A DNA stretch of 53,707 bases from an uncultured Gammaproteobacteria bacterium (GTDB taxonomy: Bacteria > Pseudomonadota > Gammaproteobacteria > Pseudomonadales > Pseudohongiellaceae). Within the stretch, counting starts at the first letter, position 1; each line of letters begins with the position of its first letter. A model generated the notes under the pieces. That model did no database searches. It saw nothing but the letters and a program-made list of their open reading frames with translations, and was not told where the DNA came from. The translations under genes and the position numbers were made by a program. Below are positions 19,299 through 26,794 of this stretch, in pieces. Location of the stretch: contig CAJWGN010000008.1 in assembly GCA_913031035.1 (NCBI GenBank), positions 1 through 53,707 of the forward strand. The letters run 5' to 3'.

Positions 19299-20012
19299 AT
19301 GAAAAATCAAACTCTACTTTGCAGCAGTATCTTAGCTGCGCTTTTAAGCTCGCAAACTTTAGCGCAGAGAGAAAACGGTGTTAACAGCAAGCTCGAGCTA
19401 GGCATAATAACAACAACGGGTAATACCGAAGACGAGAGCATTAAAGTGAAAGGCCGCATTGAGTTAGTCAGAGATGCTTGGGATTACGCATGGAGTTTAG
19501 ATGCCTTCAGATCATCTAGACAGAACCAGCTCACTGCCCAGAGATTCTATACGATTGGGTCGGCTGACTACCAACTAAGCGAAGTTAGCTTTGTCGAAAG
19601 CAGACTGGCCTATGAAGATGATAGATTCAGCGGTTATGACAGCCAAACTGATGCGTCAATCAACTATGGCCGAACCCTGTTAACCAACACAGACAATATG
19701 ATTTTGACCTATACCGCAGGTGTCGGTGTGCGGCGATCTGAAAGCGATGCTGAGAATTTTAGTGAAGCTATTTTTAGACTTGCAGGGGATTACAAATGGG
19801 ATGTCTCAGAGAATGCATTATTTAATCAAATACTGAGCGCAAACGCAGGTGACGAAACAAGCATTTACCGATGGGAAAGTAGTATTGAAACAAATATCCT
19901 AGAAAACCTGTCTTTAAAGTTCACATTCAATGTAAAGCACCAAACTGAAGTACCCGTTGGCCGAGAAAATACAGATACCGCAACGTCTGTTACTCTGGTA
20001 CTGAACTTTTAG
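19299..20012 (+). CDS. DUF481 outer-membrane beta-barrel protein
   Basis: A 237-residue exported protein of the DUF481 (YdiY) family, predicted to form an outer-membrane barrel of unknown role. A signal peptide (MKNQTLLCSSILAALLSSQTLA) precedes a region with the family opening LELGIITTTGNTEDESIKVKG and alternating hydrophobic strands; it ends in the aromatic-final VTLVLNF typical of barrels. I chose the ATG at 19299 because an AAAGGT site lies just before it; an in-frame ATG at 19251 adds 16 unsupported residues. A stem-loop follows at 20017-20040. Confidence 0.9.
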   Translation: MKNQTLLCSSILAALLSSQTLAQRENGVNSKLELGIITTTGNTEDESIKVKGRIELVRDAWDYAWSLDAFRSSRQNQLTAQRFYTIGSADYQLSEVSFVESRLAYEDDRFSGYDSQTDASINYGRTLLTNTDNMILTYTAGVGVRRSESDAENFSEAIFRLAGDYKWDVSENALFNQILSANAGDETSIYRWESSIETNILENLSLKFTFNVKHQTEVPVGRENTDTATSVTLVLNF

Positions 20013-20016
20013 ATAG

Positions 20017-20040
20017 CCTCTGGGGCATACGCCACAGAGG
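20017..20040 (+). repeat. Stem-loop after the DUF481 gene
   Basis: CCTCTGGGGC and GCCACAGAGG pair over ten positions with one mismatch, around an ATAC loop, five bases after the stop. There is no T-run, so it may act as a processing or Rho-linked element rather than an intrinsic terminator. Confidence 0.5.
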
Positions 20041-20090
20041 GTGATGCAATTGATGGCACAATTACTAGCACAGCGATAAAAGGAATATTC

Positions 20091-21710
20091 ATGACCCCCA
20101 TTGTCCGTCTTTACTGGATCATCGCGCTTGTCCTAATGCCCCTCAGTGCCGCCTGGCTGCTGATGAAAACAGGCGGCGACCCTTCATTATCAGCACTAAC
20201 CTCCGCGCCGATTCAGCTCACAGTCTTTCTCGCATTGCTTGCCTGGACAATTGAGGGCGCATATGAAATTTTTTTCTGCGTTAGCAACCTACGCCGCAAC
20301 TACCCAGTTTTAGCGAATATTCGTTATCTGTTGGAATACATTCGTCCGGAAATTCAACAATACTTTATTGCCAACAATATTGAAGAAAAGCCTTTTAGTC
20401 GCGAACGCCGAAATCTAATTTATCGCCGCTCGAAAGGCGCTAACGACAACCTCCCTTTCGGCACAGAGCAAGACATATTAGCAGAGGGATACCGAAGCCT
20501 TCAGCATTCCATGAAACCTGCCAAGGTAGAGAAAGAAAGCATTAGAGTGACTTTCGGAGGGCCCGATTGTAAACAGCCCTACAGTGCGTCCCGCCTTAAT
20601 ATTTCTGCCATGAGCTTTGGCGCACTTAGCGCGCAGGCTATTGAGGCACTAAACAAAGGCGCTTCTCTTGGAGGCTTTGCTCATAATACCGGCGAAGGCA
20701 GCATGAGTAAGCATCACTTAAAACACGGTGGCGACATCGTTTGGCAGATTGGCACCGGTTACTTCGGCTGCCGTAATCCCGATGGCAGCTTTAATGACGA
20801 AGCCTTCGCAGAACGTGCAAATCTTCATAATGTAAAAATGATCGAAATCAAACTTTCTCAAGGTGCCAAACCTTCACACGGCGGCGTCCTGCCCGGGACG
20901 AAGGTGACTCAGGAGATCGCGGATATTCGGTTAGTAAATGTTGGCATAACGGTTAACTCACCGGCAACTCACCCAGAATTCAACTCACCTAAAGGACTAC
21001 TTAATTTCGTCATGCGGCTACGCAGACTTAGCGCAGGCAAACCTGTTGGCTTTAAATTCTGCCTAGGCAAAAAGACTGAATTCTTAGCTATTGTGAAAGC
21101 AATGTTAGAAACTGAAACCTACCCCGATTTCATTACAATTGATGGCGCAGAGGGCGGCACTGGCGCGGCCCCGGTAGAGTTTTCGAACCGTTTGGGCACA
21201 CCTTGCTTGGAGGCTACATACTACGTAAACCAAATATTAGTCGGGGCCGGAATAAGAGACCGTATAAAACTCATTAGCGCCGGCCAAACCGCTACTGGAT
21301 TCGATATGTTAGAGAAAATTGCAGTTGGTGCTGATACAGTCAACGCAGCAAGGTCAATGATGATGGCATTAGGCTGCGTGCAAGCCAAAGCTTGCAACAC
21401 CAATCACTGTCCAACCGGCATTGCGACGCAAGACCCAAACAGGGCGAAAGCTGTTGATGTTGATGAAAAGTCGGTGCGCGTTAAGAACTTTCAACATGGC
21501 ACTGTCGAAGCCTTTCTTGAACTATGTGGAGCCATGGGGTACTCCAACCCTTGCGACCTCACTCCCAGCGATTTGTATAGCCGCTGCGAAGGAGGCATGA
21601 AGAGCTTTGATCAAATTTATGAGCCTATGGTTGATAGACAGCTGTTTAGTGATACCGCTCCTAGCAGCTACCGTGACGACTGGCTAAAGTGCTCTGCTGC
21701 GACATTCTAG
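20091..21710 (+). CDS. Membrane-anchored FMN-binding glutamate synthase-like protein
   Basis: A 539-residue protein whose C-terminal 430 residues match the FMN/synthase domain of glutamate synthase large chain, with LNISAMSFGALSAQAIEALNKGA, HNTGEGSMSKHH, KPSHGGVLPG, TIDGAEGGTGAAP and the Cys motif C-x5-C-x4-C (Cys429, 435, 440) that binds a 3Fe-4S cluster. The N-terminus has two hydrophobic segments (about 5-24 and 36-58), so the enzyme is tied to the inner membrane. It lacks the glutaminase domain, so it is not a complete GltB. Substrate unknown. ATG start; the GGAATATTC just upstream may serve as ribosome site. Confidence 0.92.
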   Translation: MTPIVRLYWIIALVLMPLSAAWLLMKTGGDPSLSALTSAPIQLTVFLALLAWTIEGAYEIFFCVSNLRRNYPVLANIRYLLEYIRPEIQQYFIANNIEEKPFSRERRNLIYRRSKGANDNLPFGTEQDILAEGYRSLQHSMKPAKVEKESIRVTFGGPDCKQPYSASRLNISAMSFGALSAQAIEALNKGASLGGFAHNTGEGSMSKHHLKHGGDIVWQIGTGYFGCRNPDGSFNDEAFAERANLHNVKMIEIKLSQGAKPSHGGVLPGTKVTQEIADIRLVNVGITVNSPATHPEFNSPKGLLNFVMRLRRLSAGKPVGFKFCLGKKTEFLAIVKAMLETETYPDFITIDGAEGGTGAAPVEFSNRLGTPCLEATYYVNQILVGAGIRDRIKLISAGQTATGFDMLEKIAVGADTVNAARSMMMALGCVQAKACNTNHCPTGIATQDPNRAKAVDVDEKSVRVKNFQHGTVEAFLELCGAMGYSNPCDLTPSDLYSRCEGGMKSFDQIYEPMVDRQLFSDTAPSSYRDDWLKCSAATF

Positions 21711-21823
21711 AAGTCACCAGCCTCACTCCTAGCTCTAAACAGGGCTAGCACACCTGCTCATGGGGCTGGCGCCGCTGCTAAGGCAGAGGCTATACTAAAT
21801 TTATTCTACTTTAGAGAAGTCAC

Positions 21824-22381
21824 TTGAAATCATTCATCGCCCTGAGCTTAGCCACCTTTTTTAGCAGCTGTATTGGCTTTGCCGTGCATGCAGACCAAAC
21901 TAACCCTGAGCTTGACGAACTCTTTAAGCGACTTCTGAAGACTGGGGAAGAACCGATTCTCCGGCAGATAGAAAGCCAAATATGGGAAATTTGGCTGCAA
22001 CATCCAAACCCAGATATTGAACGCCTTATGCAATTAGGGACCCAGCGCATGAATGCACAAGCTCTTTCTGAAGCGATGGTGGTTTTTACCCAAGTGACCA
22101 TAAGCTATCCCGACTACGCGGAAGCGTGGAACAAACGAGCAACTCTTCACTACTTAATGGGGGAAGCAGAAGCATCGGAAGCGGATATCAAAAAGACTCT
22201 GGAGTTAGAACCACGACATTTCGGCGCTCTTTCCGGTTTGGGCATGGTTTACTTGCAAAGCGGTGAACTTAACAAAGCCAAAAAAGCGTTTGAAGATTTA
22301 GTCGCTGTCCACCCAAATAGCCCCAATGCCAAATCTAACCTAGACCTGATAATCGAACAATTGCGACTTGGAGTGATTTAA
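21824..22381 (+). CDS. Exported TPR-repeat protein
   Basis: A 185-residue protein with a signal-like N-terminus (MKSFIALSLATFFSSCIGFAVHA) and about three tetratricopeptide repeats: residues near 65-95, 98-130 (AEAWNKRATLHYLMGEAEASEADIKK in part) and 132-165 (HFGALSGLGMVYLQSGEL). It probably mediates protein contacts in the periplasm. The start is TTG at 21824 with AGAGAAG seven bases before it. A bidirectional terminator follows at 22419-22455. The partner is unknown. Confidence 0.85.
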   Translation: MKSFIALSLATFFSSCIGFAVHADQTNPELDELFKRLLKTGEEPILRQIESQIWEIWLQHPNPDIERLMQLGTQRMNAQALSEAMVVFTQVTISYPDYAEAWNKRATLHYLMGEAEASEADIKKTLELEPRHFGALSGLGMVYLQSGELNKAKKAFEDLVAVHPNSPNAKSNLDLIIEQLRLGVI

Positions 22382-22418
22382 GGAATTCTAGACCATTCTA
22401 AAAAAGTAAGCCGGACAT

Positions 22419-22455
22419 AAAAAAGGGATCTGCGCCAAACGCAAATCCCTTTTTT
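22419..22455. terminator. Bidirectional intrinsic terminator
   Basis: AAAAAAGGGAT-C-TGCG pairs with CGCA-A-ATCCCTTTTTT around a short loop, with T-runs on both strands. It separates the plus-strand TPR gene from the convergent minus-strand small lipoprotein gene and probably ends both. Confidence 0.93.
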
Positions 22456-22492
22456 GCAGCCAATATTCTGACTGCTGGGTGAAGTCGCGAGC

Positions 22493-22852
22493 TTACTGGC
22501 GCGTGCCAGTTACTGCAAAATCACCGAAGTCACTGCCAAATGCGCCATTTACTGCGTCGCCTTCAACTGTACCATTAAACTCTAAAACCAATGTTTGGCC
22601 CTGGGCATCAACTTCAGCCTCAAAATTCATTGCATTGCCATCAAACGTGATCCCAGTGATAGGCGCTTCGCCCAATCCATCAGCTACCATCATACCTGAG
22701 CCGTCTGCATTAACCGTCAGTGTAGCGGCCAATGCGCCCAAAGGCGTATTCATTTCAACAACCCAAACGCCAACAGCTGGAGGCACACTTGCCGCACAAC
22801 CTACAAGAACAGTGAGAGTTAATGCTATCAGTCCACTTGTTAATTTTTTCAT
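22493..22852 (-). CDS. Small lipoprotein of unknown function
   Basis: A 119-residue protein starting MKKLTSGLIALTLTVLVGC, a signal with lipobox LVGC (Cys19); four more residues are possible at the N-terminus. The remainder is a repetitive, strand-rich domain (GVWVVEMNTPLGALAATLTV, then ITFDGNAMNFEAEV, then LEFNGTVEGDAVNGAFGSDFGDFAV) that looks like a small beta-barrel or beta-sandwich, with lipocalin-like alternation. I recognise no named family. It ends at the bidirectional terminator. Confidence 0.8.
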   Translation of the reverse strand: MKKLTSGLIALTLTVLVGCAASVPPAVGVWVVEMNTPLGALAATLTVNADGSGMMVADGLGEAPITGITFDGNAMNFEAEVDAQGQTLVLEFNGTVEGDAVNGAFGSDFGDFAVTGTRQ

Positions 22853-23078
22853 ATTTATTTCCACCTAATTTAAAGTTCAAAAGCTCTAACTGTTTTAAAA
22901 ACCAAACTCAGACTTACCAAAAACATTGATTCCTGGCAGCCTGCCAAAACCCCTCTTTTCGCGAGATATTGGCGATTACTAAATCGTGCATATATTTTCC
23001 CGTTAATATGGTCTGAGTCAACCGTAAAAAGCGTCGTTTTTCATTCATTTGGACCCGAAAAAGCACAAAATGGCCCAT

Positions 23079-24017
23079 TCAAAGGATAATCCATGCGTCT
23101 AGCCATCGCTCACCAACCTTTTTAAAGCCAAAATCACTGACAATAGCGCGCTCAATACCCGCCATATGGGCCGCACCATAAAAAATGCTTAAACGTCGCA
23201 ATTGAGGGTCCTTCAAAGAGGCTTTTAGCACCCTTAGGGCGGCAAGGTTTCGATCTCCAAGAATTGTCAGCTGAGATTCTAGCTCAGCAGATAAAGCCGT
23301 CAGCTCTGCGTTGGACAGCTCTTTCGCCAGTAAATATTTAACAACTGAATCTCGCTGCTGCGTCACCATCGCTTTTAGTATTGCCAGTGACCCCAGCCCA
23401 GGTTGGGGGCGACTATCAGTCTGAGAAAGCGACTGAGCAAGAGCTAGACTTAAGAACATAGAAAACGAATTTTCGTTTTTAGATTGCATAATCTCACTGA
23501 GCTGCGCTGGACTAACATCAGCATGACGAAAATTAGCCTGGGTGTAATCAATCTTCTCCAACTGAAAGCTAACCTTGAGAAACCCCGCCATAGCCCGTTG
23601 CAGCATTGATACCGGCGAGCGCCTGCCAATGCCAGCTGTAGCTTCGCCAAAAGCGGGCCGCTGACCAGCCTCTGCTACTAACTCGTACAATACTGCATCT
23701 TGAGATTGAAAATAGTCGTTCAGCCCATCGTAATAGCTTGCGTCGGCCATGTGAATGGCGGAAACCAAATTAAGAGTGACACCTGATTCATTTTCATAGA
23801 TCGCAATGGATGTTTGCAGTCTTCCTTGCCATTGTTCAGCTCCCTCAATAAATCTAACAAACCGTGAAGTAAGCTGTGACTGAGATTTCTGAACTGCGAA
23901 GGCATCAGATTCCTGACTATTCGATGGATAGGAGAGTAAGAGAAATATAAATGAAAATAGAAGTATTGACAGCCGTCGCCGATTTCGAAGACTGACTGCC
24001 AAGTTAAATACTGTCAT
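23079..24017 (-). CDS. TraB/GumN-like (Tiki superfamily) exported protein
   Basis: A 312-residue protein with a hydrophobic signal near residues 16-33. The body matches TraB/PrgY-type proteins: VSAIHMADASYYDGLNDYF with AVLYELVAE at the start of the domain and FYGAAHMAGIERAIV near the end, the two paired-His regions of the superfamily. Some members are predicted metalloproteases, but activity here is not shown. It is a distant relative of the ChaN-like protein at 17 kb. No operon partner: the next gene is a pseudogene. Confidence 0.75.
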   Translation of the reverse strand: MTVFNLAVSLRNRRRLSILLFSFIFLLLSYPSNSQESDAFAVQKSQSQLTSRFVRFIEGAEQWQGRLQTSIAIYENESGVTLNLVSAIHMADASYYDGLNDYFQSQDAVLYELVAEAGQRPAFGEATAGIGRRSPVSMLQRAMAGFLKVSFQLEKIDYTQANFRHADVSPAQLSEIMQSKNENSFSMFLSLALAQSLSQTDSRPQPGLGSLAILKAMVTQQRDSVVKYLLAKELSNAELTALSAELESQLTILGDRNLAALRVLKASLKDPQLRRLSIFYGAAHMAGIERAIVSDFGFKKVGERWLDAWIIL

Positions 24018-24207
24018 AAATAAACCTAGCTGGTTTCGGGGGTTTCACCAAAAGAAGACAAGGATAGCATTAGCGTTGCTGGACGACGATTGGATTTTAA
24101 ATAGGCGCTAATATTGGGACGACATTTATAAGCCTACTTGAATTGAATCAAGATTTAAACTGCTCTAAAACGTCAGGCGCAAACGGACGCACTGAGTCCA
24201 AATAATA

Positions 24208-24824
24208 TCACGCAAAAATGTCGATGTAGGAAATTTTTTCACTCATCCGGAAGCTATCACTGGAACGGCTGCCTTCGTAGAAATTTTCCAGCTTTTTCAG
24301 AGACTCGAATAGTTCGGTTTTTTACCTTGAACGACCATCAGCGAAGGCAGGATCTAAGTAAAAATCGAACAGCTGAGCCTCAGCTGCAACTAGTAATTCG
24401 TAGGCCACTATCATAGCGAATCTGGTCGGCAGACGTCTCACCACACAAATTCAGTTTACACGCCAAATAACGGTAGATCGCACCGGCATCATTGAGAAAG
24501 ACTTCCCCCTCCTCATAAACTGGCAACTGCGCGACAGTATAATAGGATTTGAATGCAGACCATTCATTAATACTAAGTCGTCGCTTATTAAAAAAAGGTT
24601 TCTGTCTCCTCCACCGTCAGCGGAATAACTTCGCCGCTGACGCGGCTATTGGAATAGGTTAAATTTGGCCTAAATTCTGCCGCTAGCATAGGGTTCAATG
24701 CGGCTAAAAAAGTGACTTTAAACCCCGTAGCACTGGGATTTTGTAACATATATAACTCCTCCTTAGAAATTTCTACGGGAATCATTTCTTTCTTATCGCT
24801 GGTATCAATCGGGCAAACTTGCAA
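24208..24824 (-). pseudogene. Glutathione S-transferase (sigma-like) pseudogene
   Basis: Minus-strand remains of a GST spread over several frames. Recognisable pieces in order: NLTYSNSRVSGEVIPLT (the usual start of the thioredoxin-fold domain), then after a shift INEWSAFKSYYTVAQLPVYEEG and AGAIYRYLACKLNLCGETSADQ, then after another shift IVAYELLVAAEAQLFDFY, and after a stop LKKLENFYEGS with MSEKISYIDIFA at the end. Order and spacing fit a roughly 210-residue GST, but at least two frameshifts and an in-frame stop prevent translation. The iron-containing alcohol dehydrogenase lies beside it on the same strand. Confidence 0.85.
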
Positions 24825-24898
24825 ACTTGCAGAAGTTCATCTCGAACCCGATTGCTACCTATGAGCTCACCGTAATTTTGACTACGTCAAAAATTTTA

Positions 24899-26107
24899 CT
24901 ACCAAGCCAATTGCAATATTTCCTCTACTTCCTCCTTGGCATTTATAGTTCTAGGATTTTTCCTCACAACTGGATGAATAAACGCTCGAGCAGCAATCTC
25001 GGCAAGCTTAGCTTCGTCAACTCCCACCTCGCGCAAACTGGTGGGCAAACCCAAACTAGAAATTAAATTTTTCACGGCACGACTGGCTGACATTTCTGGA
25101 TGCCCTAAAGCCGCCGATATTGGCTGCTGTTGCTGCAAACAATTCTTACTATTCCATTCCAGCACTGCAGGCAGCATGACACAAGATGTGTATCCGTGAG
25201 GCACCCCACAAAGGCTTCCCAAAATGTACCCAATACCGTGACTTGCGCCATGGGAAACATCTCCTAGGCCAACACATGCCAACCAAACAGCCTGCTGGTT
25301 AAAACTTCGTGCGCGCAGATCAAGAGGGTCCGCTTTTGTTTTGGGCAGTGAATCGGCAAAAAGTCTCATCGCGTGGAGGAAATGGCCTTGCAAAAAAGGG
25401 TGTGCATCTTCAGAACAATAACCCTCGACTGCATGATCAAGAGCTCGAATGGCTGTAGAAAGCCACAGCCACTGTGGTGTCAGTGTTGCAAGCTGTGGAT
25501 CATAAAGTATGTGTTTTGGGCAAAGGTCTAACCCTCTATAACCTTCCTTGGTTGATTTTAGCGTATTTAAAACACCGGCATTATTGCTAAATTCTGCGCC
25601 AGACAATGTTGTAGGTATAGCGACTTGACGTATTTTAGATTGACCCTGAAAAACACTCATATCCCCTGCCAGCGAGCCTCGAGTGCCATCACTTCCTTGC
25701 GCATATTCAAGCAGATCTGCCGCGCTGCTCAAGCCTTGGTCGACTGCTAACTGGACAACCTTGCACGCGTCAATCACCGACCCTCCACCCACAGACACCA
25801 AAAGATCGGCGCCGAAATCGCCGGCAAGAGCTATAGCTTCCAAAACATCCTCTCTCGGTGTATGCGCCCTGATCTTACAAAAAGACTGAAGCTCTACGTT
25901 TTTTCCCGTCGCCTGCACAGCGTACTTTATGGCGGCAAAATTATCAGTTTGAGAAGCCAAACTCGATGATCCAAGAAGCAGCACACGCTTCGCGCCCGAG
26001 CTCTTAACCGCTTCAGCCAAACCGCTGTCCGCAGGCATTCCCAATCTTACCGAATCCAGGGCACTGTAGTTAAATTTTATAGCCGGTGGCTGTTGATTCT
26101 GATTCAT
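24899..26107 (-). CDS. Iron-containing alcohol dehydrogenase
   Basis: A 402-residue group III, metal-dependent alcohol dehydrogenase or maleylacetate reductase-like enzyme. The NAD-binding half has VSVGGGSVIDACKV; AIPTTLSGAEFSNNAGV follows; the metal site is formed by the RALDHAVEGY and GASHGIGYILGSLCGVPHGYTS segments. It oxidises or reduces an alcohol/aldehyde with NAD(P). Substrate cannot be set, but the neighbouring molybdenum hydroxylase and decayed GST suggest aromatic or aldehyde catabolism (inference). ATG start. Upstream is a heptamer repeat; a weak A/T-rich hairpin lies just after the stop. Confidence 0.92.
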   Translation of the reverse strand: MNQNQQPPAIKFNYSALDSVRLGMPADSGLAEAVKSSGAKRVLLLGSSSLASQTDNFAAIKYAVQATGKNVELQSFCKIRAHTPREDVLEAIALAGDFGADLLVSVGGGSVIDACKVVQLAVDQGLSSAADLLEYAQGSDGTRGSLAGDMSVFQGQSKIRQVAIPTTLSGAEFSNNAGVLNTLKSTKEGYRGLDLCPKHILYDPQLATLTPQWLWLSTAIRALDHAVEGYCSEDAHPFLQGHFLHAMRLFADSLPKTKADPLDLRARSFNQQAVWLACVGLGDVSHGASHGIGYILGSLCGVPHGYTSCVMLPAVLEWNSKNCLQQQQPISAALGHPEMSASRAVKNLISSLGLPTSLREVGVDEAKLAEIAARAFIHPVVRKNPRTINAKEEVEEILQLAW

Positions 26108-26128
26108 ATAAACCTCGTTTTAGTTCTT

Positions 26129-26148
26129 ATTTCTAATTTCTAATTTCA
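26129..26148. repeat. Tandem heptamer ATTTCTA
   Basis: Two full and one partial copies of ATTTCTA in the divergent promoter region between the alcohol dehydrogenase and the molybdenum hydroxylase genes. Low-complexity and possibly slippage-prone. Confidence 0.7.
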
Positions 26149-26290
26149 TTACTACTCTTATTTTCGCATGAAAAACCTAAAACGGTGAATGGTCTCGTCA
26201 TTGTCATCGCAGCTATCCCCTCCATATCGCAATGCAGAGGCGATAGGAGTAAAATATTTTGAGAATTAAATCCATCGAAGGAATAAAGGC

Positions 26291-26782
26291 ATGGCAAAAT
26301 TCAAAGTTAACGGCGTTGAGCATGAGCTAGACATTGAACCGGAAATGCCACTTTTGTGGGCAATCCGAGACGAGCTCGGCATGACTGGCACTAAATTCGG
26401 CTGCGGCATTGCCTCCTGCGGAGCCTGTACTGTCCATGTCAACAGCAGCGCCGTGCGTAGCTGTGTGTTACCTGTATCCGCTGTCGAAGGCCAAGACATC
26501 ACCACAATCGAAGGTCTGGCTTTTGCCGCTAATGCTGCCGGCACCAGCGGCATTAATGATAACAGCGCACCTAATATCACTGCCGTACAGCAAGCATGGA
26601 TAGATCATCAAGTTCCCCAGTGTGGCTACTGTCAGTCTGGCATGATTATGGCGGTTTCCTCTTTTCTCGCTAGCAATCCCAACCCAAGCGATGCGGACAT
26701 CGACGCTGGCATTACTAATGTATGCCGCTGCGGATCATATCCACGCGTGCGCAAAGCGATTCACTCGCTTGCTATCGCTTAA
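26291..26782 (+). CDS. iorA: (2Fe-2S) subunit of isoquinoline 1-oxidoreductase-type molybdenum hydroxylase
   Basis: Electron-transfer subunit of a xanthine dehydrogenase-family enzyme. The 163-residue chain has a plant-type ferredoxin domain (Cys38, 43, 46, 58) and a helical domain with the second cluster (Cys111, 114, 145, 147; motifs QCGYCQSGM and CRCGSY). It passes electrons from the Mo site on the large subunit to an acceptor. AAAGG precedes the ATG and the stop is 12 bp before the large subunit, so the two are an operon. The symbol indicates family only; substrate is unknown. Confidence 0.95.
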   Translation: MAKFKVNGVEHELDIEPEMPLLWAIRDELGMTGTKFGCGIASCGACTVHVNSSAVRSCVLPVSAVEGQDITTIEGLAFAANAAGTSGINDNSAPNITAVQQAWIDHQVPQCGYCQSGMIMAVSSFLASNPNPSDADIDAGITNVCRCGSYPRVRKAIHSLAIA

Positions 26783-26794
26783 AGGAGCGCCATT

